64,000 nucleotides of DNA from Nepenthes gracilis. Taxonomy: Eukaryota; Streptophyta; Magnoliopsida; Caryophyllales; Nepenthaceae. The notes below the pieces were generated by a model. That model was not told where the DNA came from, made no database searches, and saw only the letters and a list, made by a program, of their open reading frames with translations. This document shows positions 1 through 10,661 of the stretch, one piece after another (position 1 is the stretch's first letter; every line of letters starts with the position of its first letter). Both the position numbers and the translations under genes were made by a program. Location of the stretch: positions 9,013,991 to 9,077,990 of the forward strand of contig BSYO01000024.1 in the NCBI GenBank assembly GCA_033239525.1, read 5' to 3'.

Positions 1-235
1 ACATAGTTGATAACATGGTTATTGCTGATTTATACTGCTATTGAGTTATTTTATTTTTGATATTATTTATTGATTATTGAAGGATAATTATTATTTTCTA
101 TATATTTATATTATTAGACTTTGTTTTTGATAGATGAGTTAATAACTCGATGTTTTCATTGTTATTGACATTAGCTGAACTTATTTGTTGGGCATTTAAC
201 TCACTCTCACTATTTCTTTTAGTGTATATTAGCTT
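1..235. other. AT-rich sequence, nothing recognised
   Basis: Short AT-rich stretch at the window edge. It should hold upstream parts of the Tat-type element whose protease starts to be recognisable near 236, but no gag motif is readable in any frame. Confidence 0.4.
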
Positions 236-952
236 TAATGATGAGGATCCAATCTATATAATTTCCTTGCATTCTAACCCCTAATTGAATCTACATTCAT
301 TTCAGATGAGTTCATGGTTACCAACTAAAATAAATTTTTATTGATAATAGAAGTTCAAGGAATATTATATGTTTCAATACTTTCATTAAACTATGACTAA
401 ACAAGTAGGAGTTAGTACCATCAGACCGTCTATTATACTGTTTAGATTGCAAACTTGGACAGGTTGAAGGGCTCAATAGCCTTGAAGTCACAATGGGAGC
501 ATATCCTTAGTTAAGTACCTACTTTTTGACTTTCTTGGTCATTGGTTGGTCCTACGTCTACAACATAGTCTTGGCAAACTATTCCTAAACACATTTGGGA
601 TTATCACTTCCATCTCATACTTTAAAATGAAATTTAAAATGTCATATGTCGTGGGAAAAGTTTGAGGAGACCAAATCATAAGTCTAAACCGGTACCTAAC
701 TACACTTCGAAGCCCGAAATCCCTACCACTATTATAAGAGTTTGATCTTAGATATGAAGCCACATTGCGATAAGAATAACCTGTTAAGATTTCCCTAGAT
801 CTACAAGGTGTTGATGAGCACATTCAAATATGATCTTCTCTACAAAGGAATTTACTATTTTCGTTAGGGATAATCATGATATTTGTGCTCAGACATTGTT
901 CGATTTGCTCATGAACCCAACTAAAATGAACAAGCTGGACACCTTTGGTAGA
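236..952 (+). pseudogene. Element D, piece 1: Tat-type gypsy protease and RT start (degenerate)
   Basis: This is a decayed piece of a Ty3/gypsy polyprotein of the Tat lineage, read across three + frames with many stops. Around 236-275 the frame reads NDEDPIYIIS, the start of the protease region. Positions 405-675 read LVPSDRLLY, VEGLNSLEVTMGAYP, FLVIGWSYVYNIVL, LKMKF and GKV-stop-GDQ. These match, in order, the Tat protease tail (family pattern FLVVD..S.YNAILGR, LKMKFPT, GVGEV.GDQ). Near 860-950 the segment RDNHDICAQ followed by NPTKMN matches the Tat RT N-terminus (family pattern RDNHDIFAW..EMPGIDP). Homology then stops where a different LTR starts, and RT resumes at about 29,633. The piece is non-functional. 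Lineage assignment is from motif memory, not a search. Confidence 0.75.
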
Positions 953-2407
953 TGAACAAACACTTTATTAGTACGAATTGCAAATGAGACATAGGTTAGG
1001 TGCTTAAGTCAGCAGGCTTGCAGACATTGGCATATTCAAGCTGTGAGTTGTAGGTCAGGCACTTAAGTTAACAGGCCCTCATTCTTAGGTAAAGGAAAGC
1101 ATAGGTGTGCCACTAATTGGCTACTTAAGGGCCTCTTAAGATATAAATAAGACACTTTATTGTTCTCAGCTCATTTTGATTTGAGACTTAAAGGTAAATT
1201 TGAAGGAAAATTTATCTAAATCTTAGTAATTTGTCTTTAAGTAAAAATATATCCAAATCCCAATTCTTTACTTTCTTCCTGAAATTTTCAGATACTCCAC
1301 TTCATTTTGGATGAGATTCTAATATGCATATCCTAAAGTTCCATGCATGCATTATTTTGATTTTTTCCTTAAATTAGCTCACATTCATGGTACATTTGTT
1401 TATAAGTTTTGAGACATGGAAGGGTGGCACCTAAGTTCATGAAATTTGTTGAGGAATCTTAAAATTTATTGAATATATGTCTTATATGTTCTTTTTTACA
1501 TAAGAACTTTAAGAAAGCTCAATAATAAAGTTAAGTTATTTGCTTTCAAATTTTTGAAGATATGTTCATTTGTATAGAGTTTTTTTGGTTTGTATATGAA
1601 TCATTATAGATAATTAATAAAATATATATGGACATATCCCCATATAATAATTTGTAAACAAAGGTTATAATACTTAATATCCACAAGTTATAAAAGTGAC
1701 ATTTGGCCTCGACTATATAGTTTGGTATGTAGTCCTTCCACCTATGAATTTTTAATAGTAACTTATGGCCCCATCTATATAATAAAATAAACAGATTGAC
1801 ATTTGAAGTTTTGACATTGTCTATGAGGTTTATCACTAGCCATTGGTACTTAGTTTTTTACATGTTGATTTAGATTTTGTTCTCTTACATATTTGTGGAA
1901 AATTATTATGTCCTTCATATTTTATCTCATGCCTATATATATATACTTTACTAAGCCTTTAATTCACTTTTTTCAAATTCTCTACATTTTTAATTAGGAT
2001 GTTTGGAATTACATGGCACAATTGTTTTGGTGGGTGACTTGATGGGGGATTTTTTAGTGGGGAGCTTGAAATTTTTTATATCATATTTTAGAATTGTATT
2101 GAGGAACATTTAGAGTATTTTAATTATAGGCTTTTATGATAATAAACTCGGCTTTATCCTAAGTGGTTGGTGGGTTGGATTCTCGAAGACAATTTGACTT
2201 GTATAATCTTGGTAGGCTGAATTTATGTTATATTTCTGTTGCTGAGCAGGTACTCAAATTCTTGGTCACAAAAAGGAGGAAATTCGAACATATCATGGGA
2301 TAGAAAAATTTAATTATGTATTTGGGAACTAACAATTCCTGCAGAGTCATTACTCAGATTTGGGTTCTTAGTTACGATTATTTTTTGTGTTATATGTTAC
2401 GAGATTA
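953..2407 (+). repeat. Element A, 5' LTR (5' end truncated)
   Basis: This stretch is collinear with 18,969-20,256 plus 29,449-29,632. Landmarks are CTTTATTAGT (963 and 18,969), a block ending CCCTCATTCTTAGG (about 1,080 and 19,089), TTTATCACTGGCCATTG-like text (about 1,830 and 19,865), and GTATTTGGGAACTA (about 2,318 and 29,542). About 70 bp present at the start of the 3' copy are missing here. The last bases are separated by the inserted copia element, and the LTR seems to end at about 6,836. A third copy of the family closes the window at 63,130-64,000. I found no target duplication for element A. Confidence 0.75.
2403..2407 (+). repeat. Target-site duplication GATTA of the gag-only copia
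   Basis: GATTA directly precedes the TGTTAGGG start of the LTR and recurs at 6,830-6,834, directly after the CA end of the second LTR. A 5-bp duplication is the normal size for Ty1/copia integrase. Confidence 0.95.
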
Positions 2408-2562
2408 TGTTAGGGTCATTTTTATAATTGGTATATTCCGTGACAATATATATATGTTACATCAATGTCAGGTTATGCATTGCCGAAATGTTGCATCAAC
2501 ATTCCTTCATTGCTGTCCGTTTCGACTTCCAGGGATACTGCGCCTGTCGTGTACTCTCCAAC

Positions 2563-2735
2563 CGTTCGAGCCCAAAATCCAGAAGCCCCGCGCTCTCTGT
2601 GCTCTCTCTACCCGCTCGACTCGAAAAACCAGAAGCATTGCACTCGCCGTGCGCTCGCCAGGGGCTCGAGCGCAAAATTTATGAAGGGCTCGCTTGCTGC
2701 TCGCCGGCCCCGCGCTCAAGCGCCGCGGCAATGGG
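2563..2735 (+). repeat. 50-bp tandem array with CGCTCGAG-type unit starts (LTR U3)
   Basis: Units begin at 2,563, 2,613, 2,663 and 2,713, an exact 50-bp step. Each starts with a variant of CGCTCGAGCC and most continue with AAAATCCAGAAG-like text. The stretch is GC-rich in an AT-rich setting. It ends about 30 bp before the TATA box, so it sits where a promoter-proximal enhancer would. Confidence 0.9.
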
Positions 2736-2765
2736 CAACTTGTTAAATGTAATTTTTGAGCCATC

Positions 2766-2773
2766 TATAAATA
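2766..2773 (+). promoter_or_regulatory. TATA box of the 5' LTR
   Basis: TATAAATA lies just downstream of the 50-bp array. The identical motif is at 6,158-6,165 in the second LTR. It is the only good TATA box in the middle of the LTR, and transcription would start about 30 bp further on. Confidence 0.7.
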
Positions 2774-3439
2774 CTTGTCTTATAATTTTAAAACCCTAGG
2801 ACTTTTGGCAGATCAATTTCTTGCCCCACTTGAGAAGAATTGTGTTAAAACTCCATTGATCATGCTTCTTTTGAGAAAACTAAAAGTTACAATCTTGAGC
2901 TTTATATTCTAATTAGTTTTCTCTATATTTTTTCTTTACCTTTCAAACACTTCCATCCTTCTACCTTCGTTAGAGACGTCGGTACGTTAAAGAAGGAGAC
3001 TCGATCATGTTCGGCAATTCAAGTGGCTAAAGAGGGAAGATTGACGTGAAGACCGGAAGGTGTCCGGTTCCGTTGCCGCGGGCAAATCTAAGGAGTTCCT
3101 TGGTAGGCATCACGAGATAGGAGTAAGTAGGCTAGGTTAGCACGTCGTTATCACCCGACCTATAAGTTGATTTTTATAGTGCATTGCTTTCCTGGCCGTT
3201 GAAGCCCGAAGGGTTTTTCTCGATTACCGTGGGTATCGAGTTTTTCCTTTGTTATCAAAAAATCGTGTCTTTTTATTATTGTTTATACTTGTTTATATTT
3301 TGCATACTTGTTAGTATTATTAACATTTAGAAATAAATATTCTTTATGTGTATTGAATATTTAATTTTTACCGCTTTCGCTATTTTTATCGAGGTCAAAA
3401 CTTAATTATACACTTTAGGACAAAAAGTCCTTTTTCAAT

Positions 3440-3450
3440 TGGTATCTGAG
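3440..3450 (+). other. Primer binding site (initiator tRNA-Met)
   Basis: TGGTATCTGAG lies 2 bp after the 5' LTR. It differs by one base from TGGTATCAGAG, the complement of the plant initiator tRNA-Met 3' end. It is a primer site, not a tRNA gene. Confidence 0.9.
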
Positions 3451-3479
3451 CCTCACCTCGATCCACGATCCCGTTTTAG

Positions 3480-5318
3480 ATGTATACGAGTGGATCGCTC
3501 TCCGTACCTCCCTTCTTTGATGGGAACAACTATGCCTATTGGAAGGTCCGGATGATAGCCTTTCTAAAATCACTAAATGAGAGTGTATGGGCTAGTACCC
3601 AACTTGGGTGGACTCCACTAAAGAGTGGTGATGAACCAAAAGTCCTGTCCTTGTGGTGAAAAGAAGAACTTGATGCTTGTAATTGGAATAGTAAGGGGTT
3701 ACATGCTATTTTTATGACTGTATTTTCCGATGAGTTTAAACAGATTTTAATGTGCAAAACTTCTAAAAATGCGTGGGACATTCTTGAAATCACTCATGAA
3801 GGTACTAAATTGGTTAAAAATTTAAAATTATAAATGCTCACCACTAGATTTGAAGAAATACAAATGAAGGATGACGAGACATTTGATGAATTCTATGCGC
3901 AATTAAATAATATTGTTAGTTACACATTTAATTTAGGAGAACGAATTCCTGAAAATAGAATTGTTAGAAAAGTTTTCGATCTTTACCTGAATGATTTAGA
4001 CCAAAAGTTACTACAATTGAAGAAAGTAAAGATTTAGATAAATTGAAAATCGAAAAACTTGTAGGGTCCCTTCAAACTTATGAGCACACATTGCCACAAT
4101 CAAGAAAAAAATAAATCAATTGCTTTAAAATCAAGTAGGGAAGAGAGAAACTAGGATTCTGATGGTGAATCCTGTAGCGATGACGATTTTTTCTTATTTG
4201 ATAAGAATTTCAAAAAGTTTTTGAAGACAAATAAATCTTCATCAAACAAACTTGACGTGGACTTAACACGTTCACCTAAACTTGAGAAGAAATACCGACA
4301 TGAACTTAAGGACTTCAAATCAAAAACTACTCAAGGAGTTCATTGTCATGAGTGTAAAGGATTTGGCCATTATCGAGCTGAATGCCCAAATCTTAAACGC
4401 CAACAAGGTCAAATTTTTAAAGCTAATGTGACCTTAAGCAATGAAGAAGAAGAAGAAGAGGGTGAAAAATGTTCTGAAGGTGGCCATGTCAAGTACATGG
4501 CTTTTATGACCACAATGTGTGGTAATTCAGTAGAAAATTTTAATCAATTTGATGACTCTAAGGATGAGTCAAAAGCTGAATTTGATGGACTTCAAGAAAC
4601 ATATGATAAACTGTGTAGGGAATGCTTAAAAGTGAAGAGACTAAATAGAACCTTAAACAATAGGGTCATAAATTTGGAAAAAGAAAAATTAGCTCAACAA
4701 TCCGAGTTAGATGCTAAAATTCAAGAAATTGAGAATCTAAAAATCTCATTTACTAAACAAATTACAACTCTAGAATCTAAACTTGAGGCTACTAGAAATG
4801 ATTTGAAACAATTCTTAAATGGGTCCAAAAAATTAGATCATATACTCGGGTTGGGAAAAATGAATGAAAATAAACAAAGTTTGGGATATGTTGAGAATAT
4901 TTTCCAAAATGGTGGGAAACCTAAAATTATTTTTATTCCCGCCATAAAAATTCCACACCAAAAAGCTAAAACATTCAAAATTATTAAGAAAACGCCTCGA
5001 CGTGTGGATAATAGATTTAACTCACATCATTTGGTCAATCCATATAGTCTAAAAGATATGAACAAACTCACAAAGTCTCTGCCGGCTTGTCATGCTTGTG
5101 GAAAGATTGGCTACATTCGTCCCCACTGCTACACCATAAACTTTCCATACAACCCAAGACAAGAGCTAAATATGAATACATTTGTTGATCATATTCAGAT
5201 ATTAAATGAACAAGTAAAAAGATTGAATGAAAAAGTGAATTCAGTGAGACAAGTATGGGTCAAGAAAAGTGAGCTACATTACCCTTTGGTCATTCGTAAC
5301 AAAAAGGGGGAGACTTAA
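3480..5318 (+). pseudogene. Sirevirus gag polyprotein, broken in its N-terminal half
   Basis: The likely start is the ATG at 3,480, 30 bp after the primer site. Reading on gives SVPPFFDG..YAYWK and the copia gag (UBN2-type) domain, with stops near 3,658 and 3,830 and frame changes near 4,035-4,150. From 4,221 to 5,318 one open frame of 365 codons remains. It has a first CCHC zinc knuckle (CHECKGFGHYRAEC, about 4,345), an acidic stretch, a long charged coiled-coil (about 4,580-4,850) and a second CCHC (CHACGKIGYIRPHC, about 5,090). It stops after the point where the full-length relative goes on into protease. Gag would package RNA into cytoplasmic particles. A long coiled-coil and two CCHC boxes fit Sirevirus gag. 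Confidence 0.9.
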
Positions 5319-5727
5319 TTCACTTTGATAGGGGGATATTAGGGGAGACGGAGATTATTTATATTAGGGGAGCTTTGTTATTTTCGTAAGGGCCTTGTTA
5401 TTTTTGTAAGGGGGAGCCTTGTTATGTCATTCTTTTTCTTACTGCATATTGATTTTCTACTTCTATTGTTATCATTTTATATTATACTTTTGTGGTACTA
5501 ACCTTACTTGACCTGCAATTCAGTTACAGTATTGATGCGGCAGTCACCATATCGACACAGCAGTGTTAATGTAGATTTATACATTTTCGTATTGTATCAT
5601 TTATATTTCTCACTAGGCGTAGATTTTTATGTATACGGGTTCTATCTTGGTGATGTCTGAACTTGTACTTCTCTTGTATTTATTTTATTTTTTTGGGTTT
5701 TGTCACGGAATTTCCAAAGGGAGAGAT
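5319..5727 (+). other. 3' untranslated region with repeated polypurine tracts
   Basis: No coding sequence. Several PPT-like runs (AGGGGGA and AGGGGAG types) lie at about 5,302, 5,327, 5,342, 5,367 and 5,408. The final tract AAAGGGAGAGAT (5,716-5,727) abuts the 3' LTR and should prime plus-strand synthesis. Multiple upstream PPTs are a described habit of Sireviruses. Confidence 0.8.
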
Positions 5728-6829
5728 TGTTAGGGTTATTTTTATGATTGGCACATTCCGTGACAATATATATATGTTACATCGATGTCGGGTTATGCAT
5801 TGCCGATTATTGCATCAACATTGCTTCGTTGCTGTCCGTTTTGACATCCAGGGATACCACGTCTGCTGTGTGCTTTCCAGCCGCTCGAGCCCAAAATCCA
5901 GAAGCCCCGTGCTCTCTGTGCGCTCTTTACCCGCTCGACCCAAAAAACTAGAAGCATTGCGCTTGTCGTGCGCTCTCTAGGGGCTCGAGCGCAAAATCCA
6001 GAAAGAGCCCGCTCGCTGCTCGCTGGCCCCGCGCTCGAGCGCACGTAGGGTTTCTCTGGAAACCCTCCGTGCACTTGCTGCGTGCTTGAGCTGCACCAAC
6101 CGCGCGCTCGAGCGCCGCGACAACGGACAACTTTTTAAATGCGATTTTTGAGCCATCTATAAATACTTGTCTTATAATTTTGAAACCCTAGGACTCTTGG
6201 CAAATCAATTTCGTGCCCCACTTGAGAAGAATTGTGTTAAAACTCCATTGATCTTGCTTCTTTTGAGAAAACTAAAAGCTACAACCTTGAACTTTATGTT
6301 CTAATTAGTTTTCTCTACATTTTTTCTTTACCTTTCAAACACTTTCATCCTTCTACCTTCGTTGGAGACGTTGGTACGTTAAAGAAAGAGACTCGATCGT
6401 GTTCGGCAATTCAAGTGGCTAAAGAGGGAAGATTGACGTGAAAATCGAAATGTGTCCCGTTCCGTTGTCGCGGGCAAATCCAAGAAGTTTCTTGGTAGGG
6501 ATCATGAGACGGGAATAAATCAGCTAGGTCAGCACATCGTTACCACCCGGTTTGTAAGTTGATTTTCATAGTACATTGCTTCTTCTGGCAGTTGAAGCTC
6601 GGATGGTTTTTCTCGATTACCGTGGGTATTAAGTTTTTCCTTCGTCACCAAAAATCGTGTCTTTTTATTATTGTTTATACTCATTTATATTTTGCATGCT
6701 TGTTAGTATTATTGACATCTAAAAATAAATATTCTTTATGTATATTGAATATTTAATTTTTACCGCTTCCGCTATTTTTATCGGGGTCGAAACTTAATTG
6801 TACACTTTAGGACAAAAAGTCCTTTTTCA
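5728..6829 (+). repeat. 3' LTR of the gag-only Sirevirus element
   Basis: Starts TGTTAGGGTT and ends CTTTTTCA (1,102 bp). Tandem units start at 5,882, 5,932, 5,982 and 6,032 (50-bp steps), then at about 6,083, with a further motif at 6,105. That is about one to one-and-a-half units more than the 5' LTR. TATAAATA is at 6,158-6,165. It is followed by GATTA. Confidence 0.95.
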
Positions 6830-6834
6830 GATTA

Positions 6835-7259
6835 TATTTTATTAATCCTCTTTTTATTACATCTGTTGATGGACTGTATTTTCTTTCTTTGTTTTTCTCT
6901 TTATTTTTGTCATTTCATGTGGTTTTGTTTTCTTTTTTTTCGGTTGGGTGTTTAGTTGGTTTCTAATCGAATTTATTTTGCTCCAACTAACTTTAGTTGG
7001 ATTTTTACTATATGAGGTTATTGTTCAAGCCAATGAATGGTAGAGAAGATATTTTCCATTCTCGATTCTTTTGTTTTCCTCTATATTTTCTCTCTTACTC
7101 TTTTTCTCTTGTTCTCCCGCTGCCTCCCTCTTCCCCTCTTTTCCCTCTGGAGAACTCCCCTCCCCCCTTCATCTATACTCCAATCTCCCCAGTGCTCCTC
7201 TGTGTTCATCCCTTTCTCATTTTGTTGTAGGTTGAAGCTGTTGATGCATATATCATTTG
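6835..7259. other. Non-coding stretch: end of element A LTR, then pyrimidine-rich leader-like DNA
   Basis: The last bases of the element A LTR probably run to about 6,836. AT-rich sequence follows, then a C/T-rich tract (about 7,065-7,230) resembling a 5' leader, ending in TTTTGTTGTAG just before 7,231. Small ORFs here are products of the pyrimidine bias and are not supported as genes. Confidence 0.5.
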
Positions 7260-7895
7260 GTACTCTCATTGAGACCATGGCGGAGGGCATGACGATAAGT
7301 TGCAGTGCCTTCAAAGATGCCATCACTGGAATTTCAAAGGGATTATAGACAGTCGCTGTGGCCGTACATCATGCAGATCGAATCACAACCACTACTTCCA
7401 CCAATGCACAAATCTAACAATCCCTTAATAAAATCCTACTCTCTCTAACCCGAATCGAACAACAGACCTTGCTGTCCGTAAATCCACTATTACTTCCAAC
7501 CCCTACTCCATTCATGGCATTTTCGACTGTGATTCCACAACCGCAGTCTCAAACACCACTTTTACTACGACATGTATCACCCGATTTTCAAATTGCTACT
7601 CCCGTTCGATTTCCAAATAACAAGAATGATGATACTAGATGCTCAAATTTCTACTGCCTATCACCCTCCTAGTAGCTAGTTCACACCTTGTTTGTACCAT
7701 CGAGATCTCCTTCTTCCTCCATTCCCCCTCTGAACTTGCCCATGAAGAAACTCATTCCTACTTAAATGGCATTCCACTGTGAGCTTCTATTATTGAAGCC
7801 GGTGTTATTGCCTAAAGCTTTTGGCATTGCAAAATTGATGGAGGAAAAAGTGGATGCATTTCAAGCGTGTCCTCCATGCCCATCATTCACCAAGT
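7260..7895 (+). pseudogene. Possible retroelement gag remnant
   Basis: One + frame, with stops, reads MAEGMTISCSAF (7,277), a helical segment ending SLNKILLSLTRIEQQ (about 7,425-7,470), a proline-rich part, and later ELLLLKPVLLPKAFGIAKL with MEEKVDAF (about 7,777-7,865). Heptad-like helix, proline-rich linker and the last motif recall the end of a gypsy gag domain (pattern E.L..KP.SL..A..LA.L.E.K). This is a weak resemblance from memory. If right, retroelement sequence directly precedes the host-gene copy starting near 7,925. It could equally be an unrelated degenerate sequence. Confidence 0.3.
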
Positions 7896-7924
7896 CCTCT
7901 GTCATATGGAGGCCATCAAGATAG

Positions 7925-9696
7925 CAAGATGATCAAATTTTAGCAAATGATCATCTATTCTTCATACATGTGAAGCTTTGCAATGGTAAGTTGGTTCTTG
8001 TTGAGGCCTGCAATAGAGGTTTTCTAGGTTTTGGATAGCATCAGATTCTCAGTCATAACCTTACTATTTTGTTACGATAGCATTGTAAAGCTTTTGATAA
8101 AGCTTATGATGATCTCATGAGAGCATTCACAGATCGTAACAAGAACCATGGACATTTGGTTTTAGAGCTAACTCTTGGCTAATTTCTCCTGTTGCAGCAC
8201 AGTCACCATCGACATTTACTCCTTTCCCTATTGAGGACAAACTTGGGGGGGATGGTGGTGGCTTAGGAAGAGATGGCAGAAGTGATTTAAGACCTTGGGC
8301 AAATGAGTTCCAATTTGTTGCATCCATGTCTTGAAAGATTGCTAAAGAGAGATAACTTCATGATAGGAAGGCTTTTATTATCCATAGTCTGTTTGTAGAT
8401 GTAGCAATTTTTAGAGCCACCTCAACCCTGTGGCATGTAATGAAAAACTCAACTTTGATTGATTCAAATGCAAATGATGATATACTTTACACTGAGAGAG
8501 TGGGGAATATATGCATCATTGTTATGAAGGATGCTTGCCAAATAAGCTGCAAGGTTGATCCAAAGGTAGATGGGCTTTGGGCCACTGGAGTGGATCAAAG
8601 GACTCTTATAGAAAGAAACCTGTTGAAAGAGATGACAGTTGATGAAAATACTGCTGCACATGATATTAGCAGTTTAGACTATGTGAATGTGAGAAATGGT
8701 GTTTACATTACCACTATCAAAGTTATGGTAAAAGAGAGTACAAATGTTGATTCTCCATCTCCAAGCATACTCTTGTTGAAAAACTTTTGGACGAGAGTCT
8801 TGTGAAACTTCAGGAAATGAAGATAGAGTCAGACAACTTTGTAAGATGGGAGTTCGGTGCTAGTTGGCTTCAACATTCGCCAGATTAGAAAAACATCGAG
8901 AAGGATAAGAAACCATCTATTGAAAATGCTAAGAATGAGATGAAAGGTCAGGGCTCTGGGATATGTTCTTTGGGGGGTGCTGTGAAGCTGTCAGAAAAGT
9001 TATCACACATCCAACCCCTACGCATTTATGAGATGATTATATGAGCTTATAAGCACATTTTGCAGGCTGTGATTGCTTCGGTTATTCTTGATGATTTGGC
9101 TATCACAGTGGCTACTTCTTTGAACTTGATGCTTGGTTTTCCTAAAGTTAGATCCTTTGATCAGTCCTACAATGCCATGTCCTGGCGTGAAAATGGTTGG
9201 AGTTATTTTTGTTGAAGTGATACAATTGGGATATTATTGGCTTCAACTATAGAGAATTGAGGAAATTCACAATTTCACGTGGATTATGTTTGAAGGTGGG
9301 CATTGAGCTGGTTCTAAGAGATTATGATATAAATTCTCTAGTTTTCTTCCGTAGAACAGACATAGTCAGCTTGATCCCTATTCACAAGCAAGCAACATGT
9401 TCATCTACTAATGGAAGACAGCTATTAGAATCGTCTAAGACAACTTTAGATAAAGAAAAACTTGAAGATGCAGTTAATTATAGAACAAAGGCTCTTACAA
9501 AAAACCTAGTAGTTTGTAGTCCGTATCATCAAATGACAGTAGGAGCCTACAGTCTCCTTGTTGTAGTGTTATATCACACTGGAGATGTTTATCAGGCCAC
9601 GATTTGCACGTGAAAAACCTTGTACATCAATGAGAGGGAGTTGGGATTTGATCATCCTAAAACAATGAAGAGTTATGGGGATTTAGTTATCTTCTG
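7925..9696 (+). pseudogene. Broken copy of a host TSS / clustered mitochondria (CLU-family) gene
   Basis: Collinear blocks in shifting frames match the plant CLU-family protein (TSS/FRIENDLY type), a large cytosolic protein with a CLU domain and C-terminal TPRs. Blocks read VKLCNGKLVLVEACNRGF (about 7,967), AFDKAYDDLM (about 8,090), GFRANSWL / PVAAQSPS (8,155-8,215), [15 protein letters not shown] (about 8,245), DRKAF..HSLFVDVAIFR (8,360-8,420), YTERVG..VMKDA (8,485-8,535), ATGVDQ..ERNLLK (8,580-8,630), VRWEFGA (about 8,845), VKLSEKLSH (about 8,988), and [21 protein letters not shown] (about 9,413). Compared with the family, the N-terminus, several internal parts and most TPRs are missing. 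No obvious introns separate the blocks, so a retrocopy is likely. It is cut at 9,697 by the LTR of element E. Confidence 0.85.
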
Positions 9697-10661
9697 TTGC
9701 GTTCGTGTATTCCGGCCACTTTACAATAAGACTTCGAGTCCGCTTTTGCGCTCTTGGAAGGACAGAATCGTGCAACACAAGAGAAATCGTTAAGTTTGAC
9801 GAGAACAACGTTTCGGGAAATAAAATGGGACGAGGGCACAAGGCACGAGGACTTTACCTGGAAAACCCCCTTTTGAATGAAAGGGGGAAAAACCACGGTG
9901 GTGGACACTAGGTCCGAAAGGTTCCACCATCGTGAGAATGAAGTACAATTGGTTCTGTGGTACTATTTGTTGCCACATAGAGTTACAAGGCGAGAGGTGT
10001 TGCTTTCTCTTTTCTTTTCTCTCTATCTTTTACTTGGGTGTTGTTCACAATATCTATGCAAATGGCAACTATTGGAATCCCTTCTCTCGTTGCTTGAATG
10101 GGGAATTTATAAAGGGGGATAATGCCGTTGGCATGGGGACACGTGGCGTTGGCATGTGTAGGGACGCCTGCTACCAACTCTGCTGATTCGGTGTGTCAGG
10201 GATGCTTGCCACCAACTCTGCGGATCCAGTGTGTCAGGTGCCGTTCGACCCATCATGATGGCACGTTCTTTGAGCGTCGTGATTTCCTGCAGGGGTGGCG
10301 TGTTTCAGAGAACACGTACTCCTTGGTAACAGTGAATCATCTGAGCTGGCGTGCTCGATCATCTTGGACCCTCTTTTCCCTTGTCCTGAGGGCCCAGAGG
10401 AGATGAGATTGTCCTCGTACCGAGAAAGCCTTCTGGGTCTTTGCCGGATCATCGAGCTTATTGAGTTAGGCTCTAGGACGTTTCGCTTACTAAAGATCCT
10501 TGGGATTTTTGGGACGCTAGCTCAGGTCCTCGAGCTTCTAGGGCCAACTTAACCTCTTGGGCTAAGTTGGGCTTTTGGGCCATATTGTCCTCATAATCCT
10601 CTCGGTCCGTGGTCGTGGCTTTGGGATTTCCTTTTTGGGCCTTGGGTGCCGGGACCCATCA
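9697..10661 (-). repeat. 3' LTR of element E
   Basis: On the + strand it reads TGTTGCGTTCG at the left and GGGACCCATCA at the right. In element sense it starts TGATGGGTCCCGG and ends GCAACA, so both ends have TG..CA. Left of it the CLU homology stops abruptly. Right of it lies the tract GAGGGCTAA (minus strand), a plausible polypurine tract. The LTR contains a small direct repeat of about 38 bp (CCAACTCTGC..GTGTGTCAGG) at about 10,170 and 10,208. The 5' LTR partner is not in the window. Confidence 0.75.

Larger units (their letters stand above)
2408..3437 (+). repeat. 5' LTR of the gag-only Sirevirus element
   Basis: Starts TGTTAGGGTC and ends CTTTTTCA (1,030 bp). It carries a 50-bp tandem array in U3, a TATAAATA box, and downstream the shared text CGGGCAAATC and GTGGGTATCGAG, also seen in the LTRs of the relative at 47,940-57,294. 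It is about 70 bp shorter than the 3' LTR, mostly because it has fewer tandem units. Confidence 0.95.
2408..6829 (+). mobile_element. Complete gag-only Sirevirus-type copia element (TR-GAG-like)
   Basis: The 4.4-kb element has two LTRs (2,408-3,437 and 5,728-6,829), a primer site, a polypurine tract and matching 5-bp duplications, so both ends are exact. The 2.3-kb interior holds only a gag region. There is no protease dyad, integrase, RT or RNase H. Gag, PBS and LTR text are closely related to the full-length element at 47,940-57,294 on the other strand. The gag frame leaves homology just after WVKKSEL and then meets purine-rich 3' untranslated sequence, so pol was lost as one block of several kb. 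Structurally it fits the TR-GAG class of non-autonomous elements. It would need enzymes in trans from a relative. Confidence 0.93.

Noticed and set aside
2316..2799. Overlapping 93-123-codon ORFs across the GC-rich LTR array
   Set aside because: Frames are produced by the 50-bp tandem units, and equivalent ORFs appear on both strands of every such LTR; no protein signature.
3440..3450. tRNA-Met-like sequence (also at 56,291 and 58,113)
   Set aside because: Only the 3'-end complement is present directly after an LTR, so these are primer sites, not tRNA genes.
7231..7260. Splice acceptor and first exon of a functional CLU gene
   Set aside because: A TTGTAG follows a pyrimidine tract, but the downstream reading is full of stops and lacks the family N-terminus.
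6997..7348. ORFs of 77-103 codons rich in Leu/Pro/Ser
   Set aside because: Caused by a pyrimidine-rich tract; no motif support.
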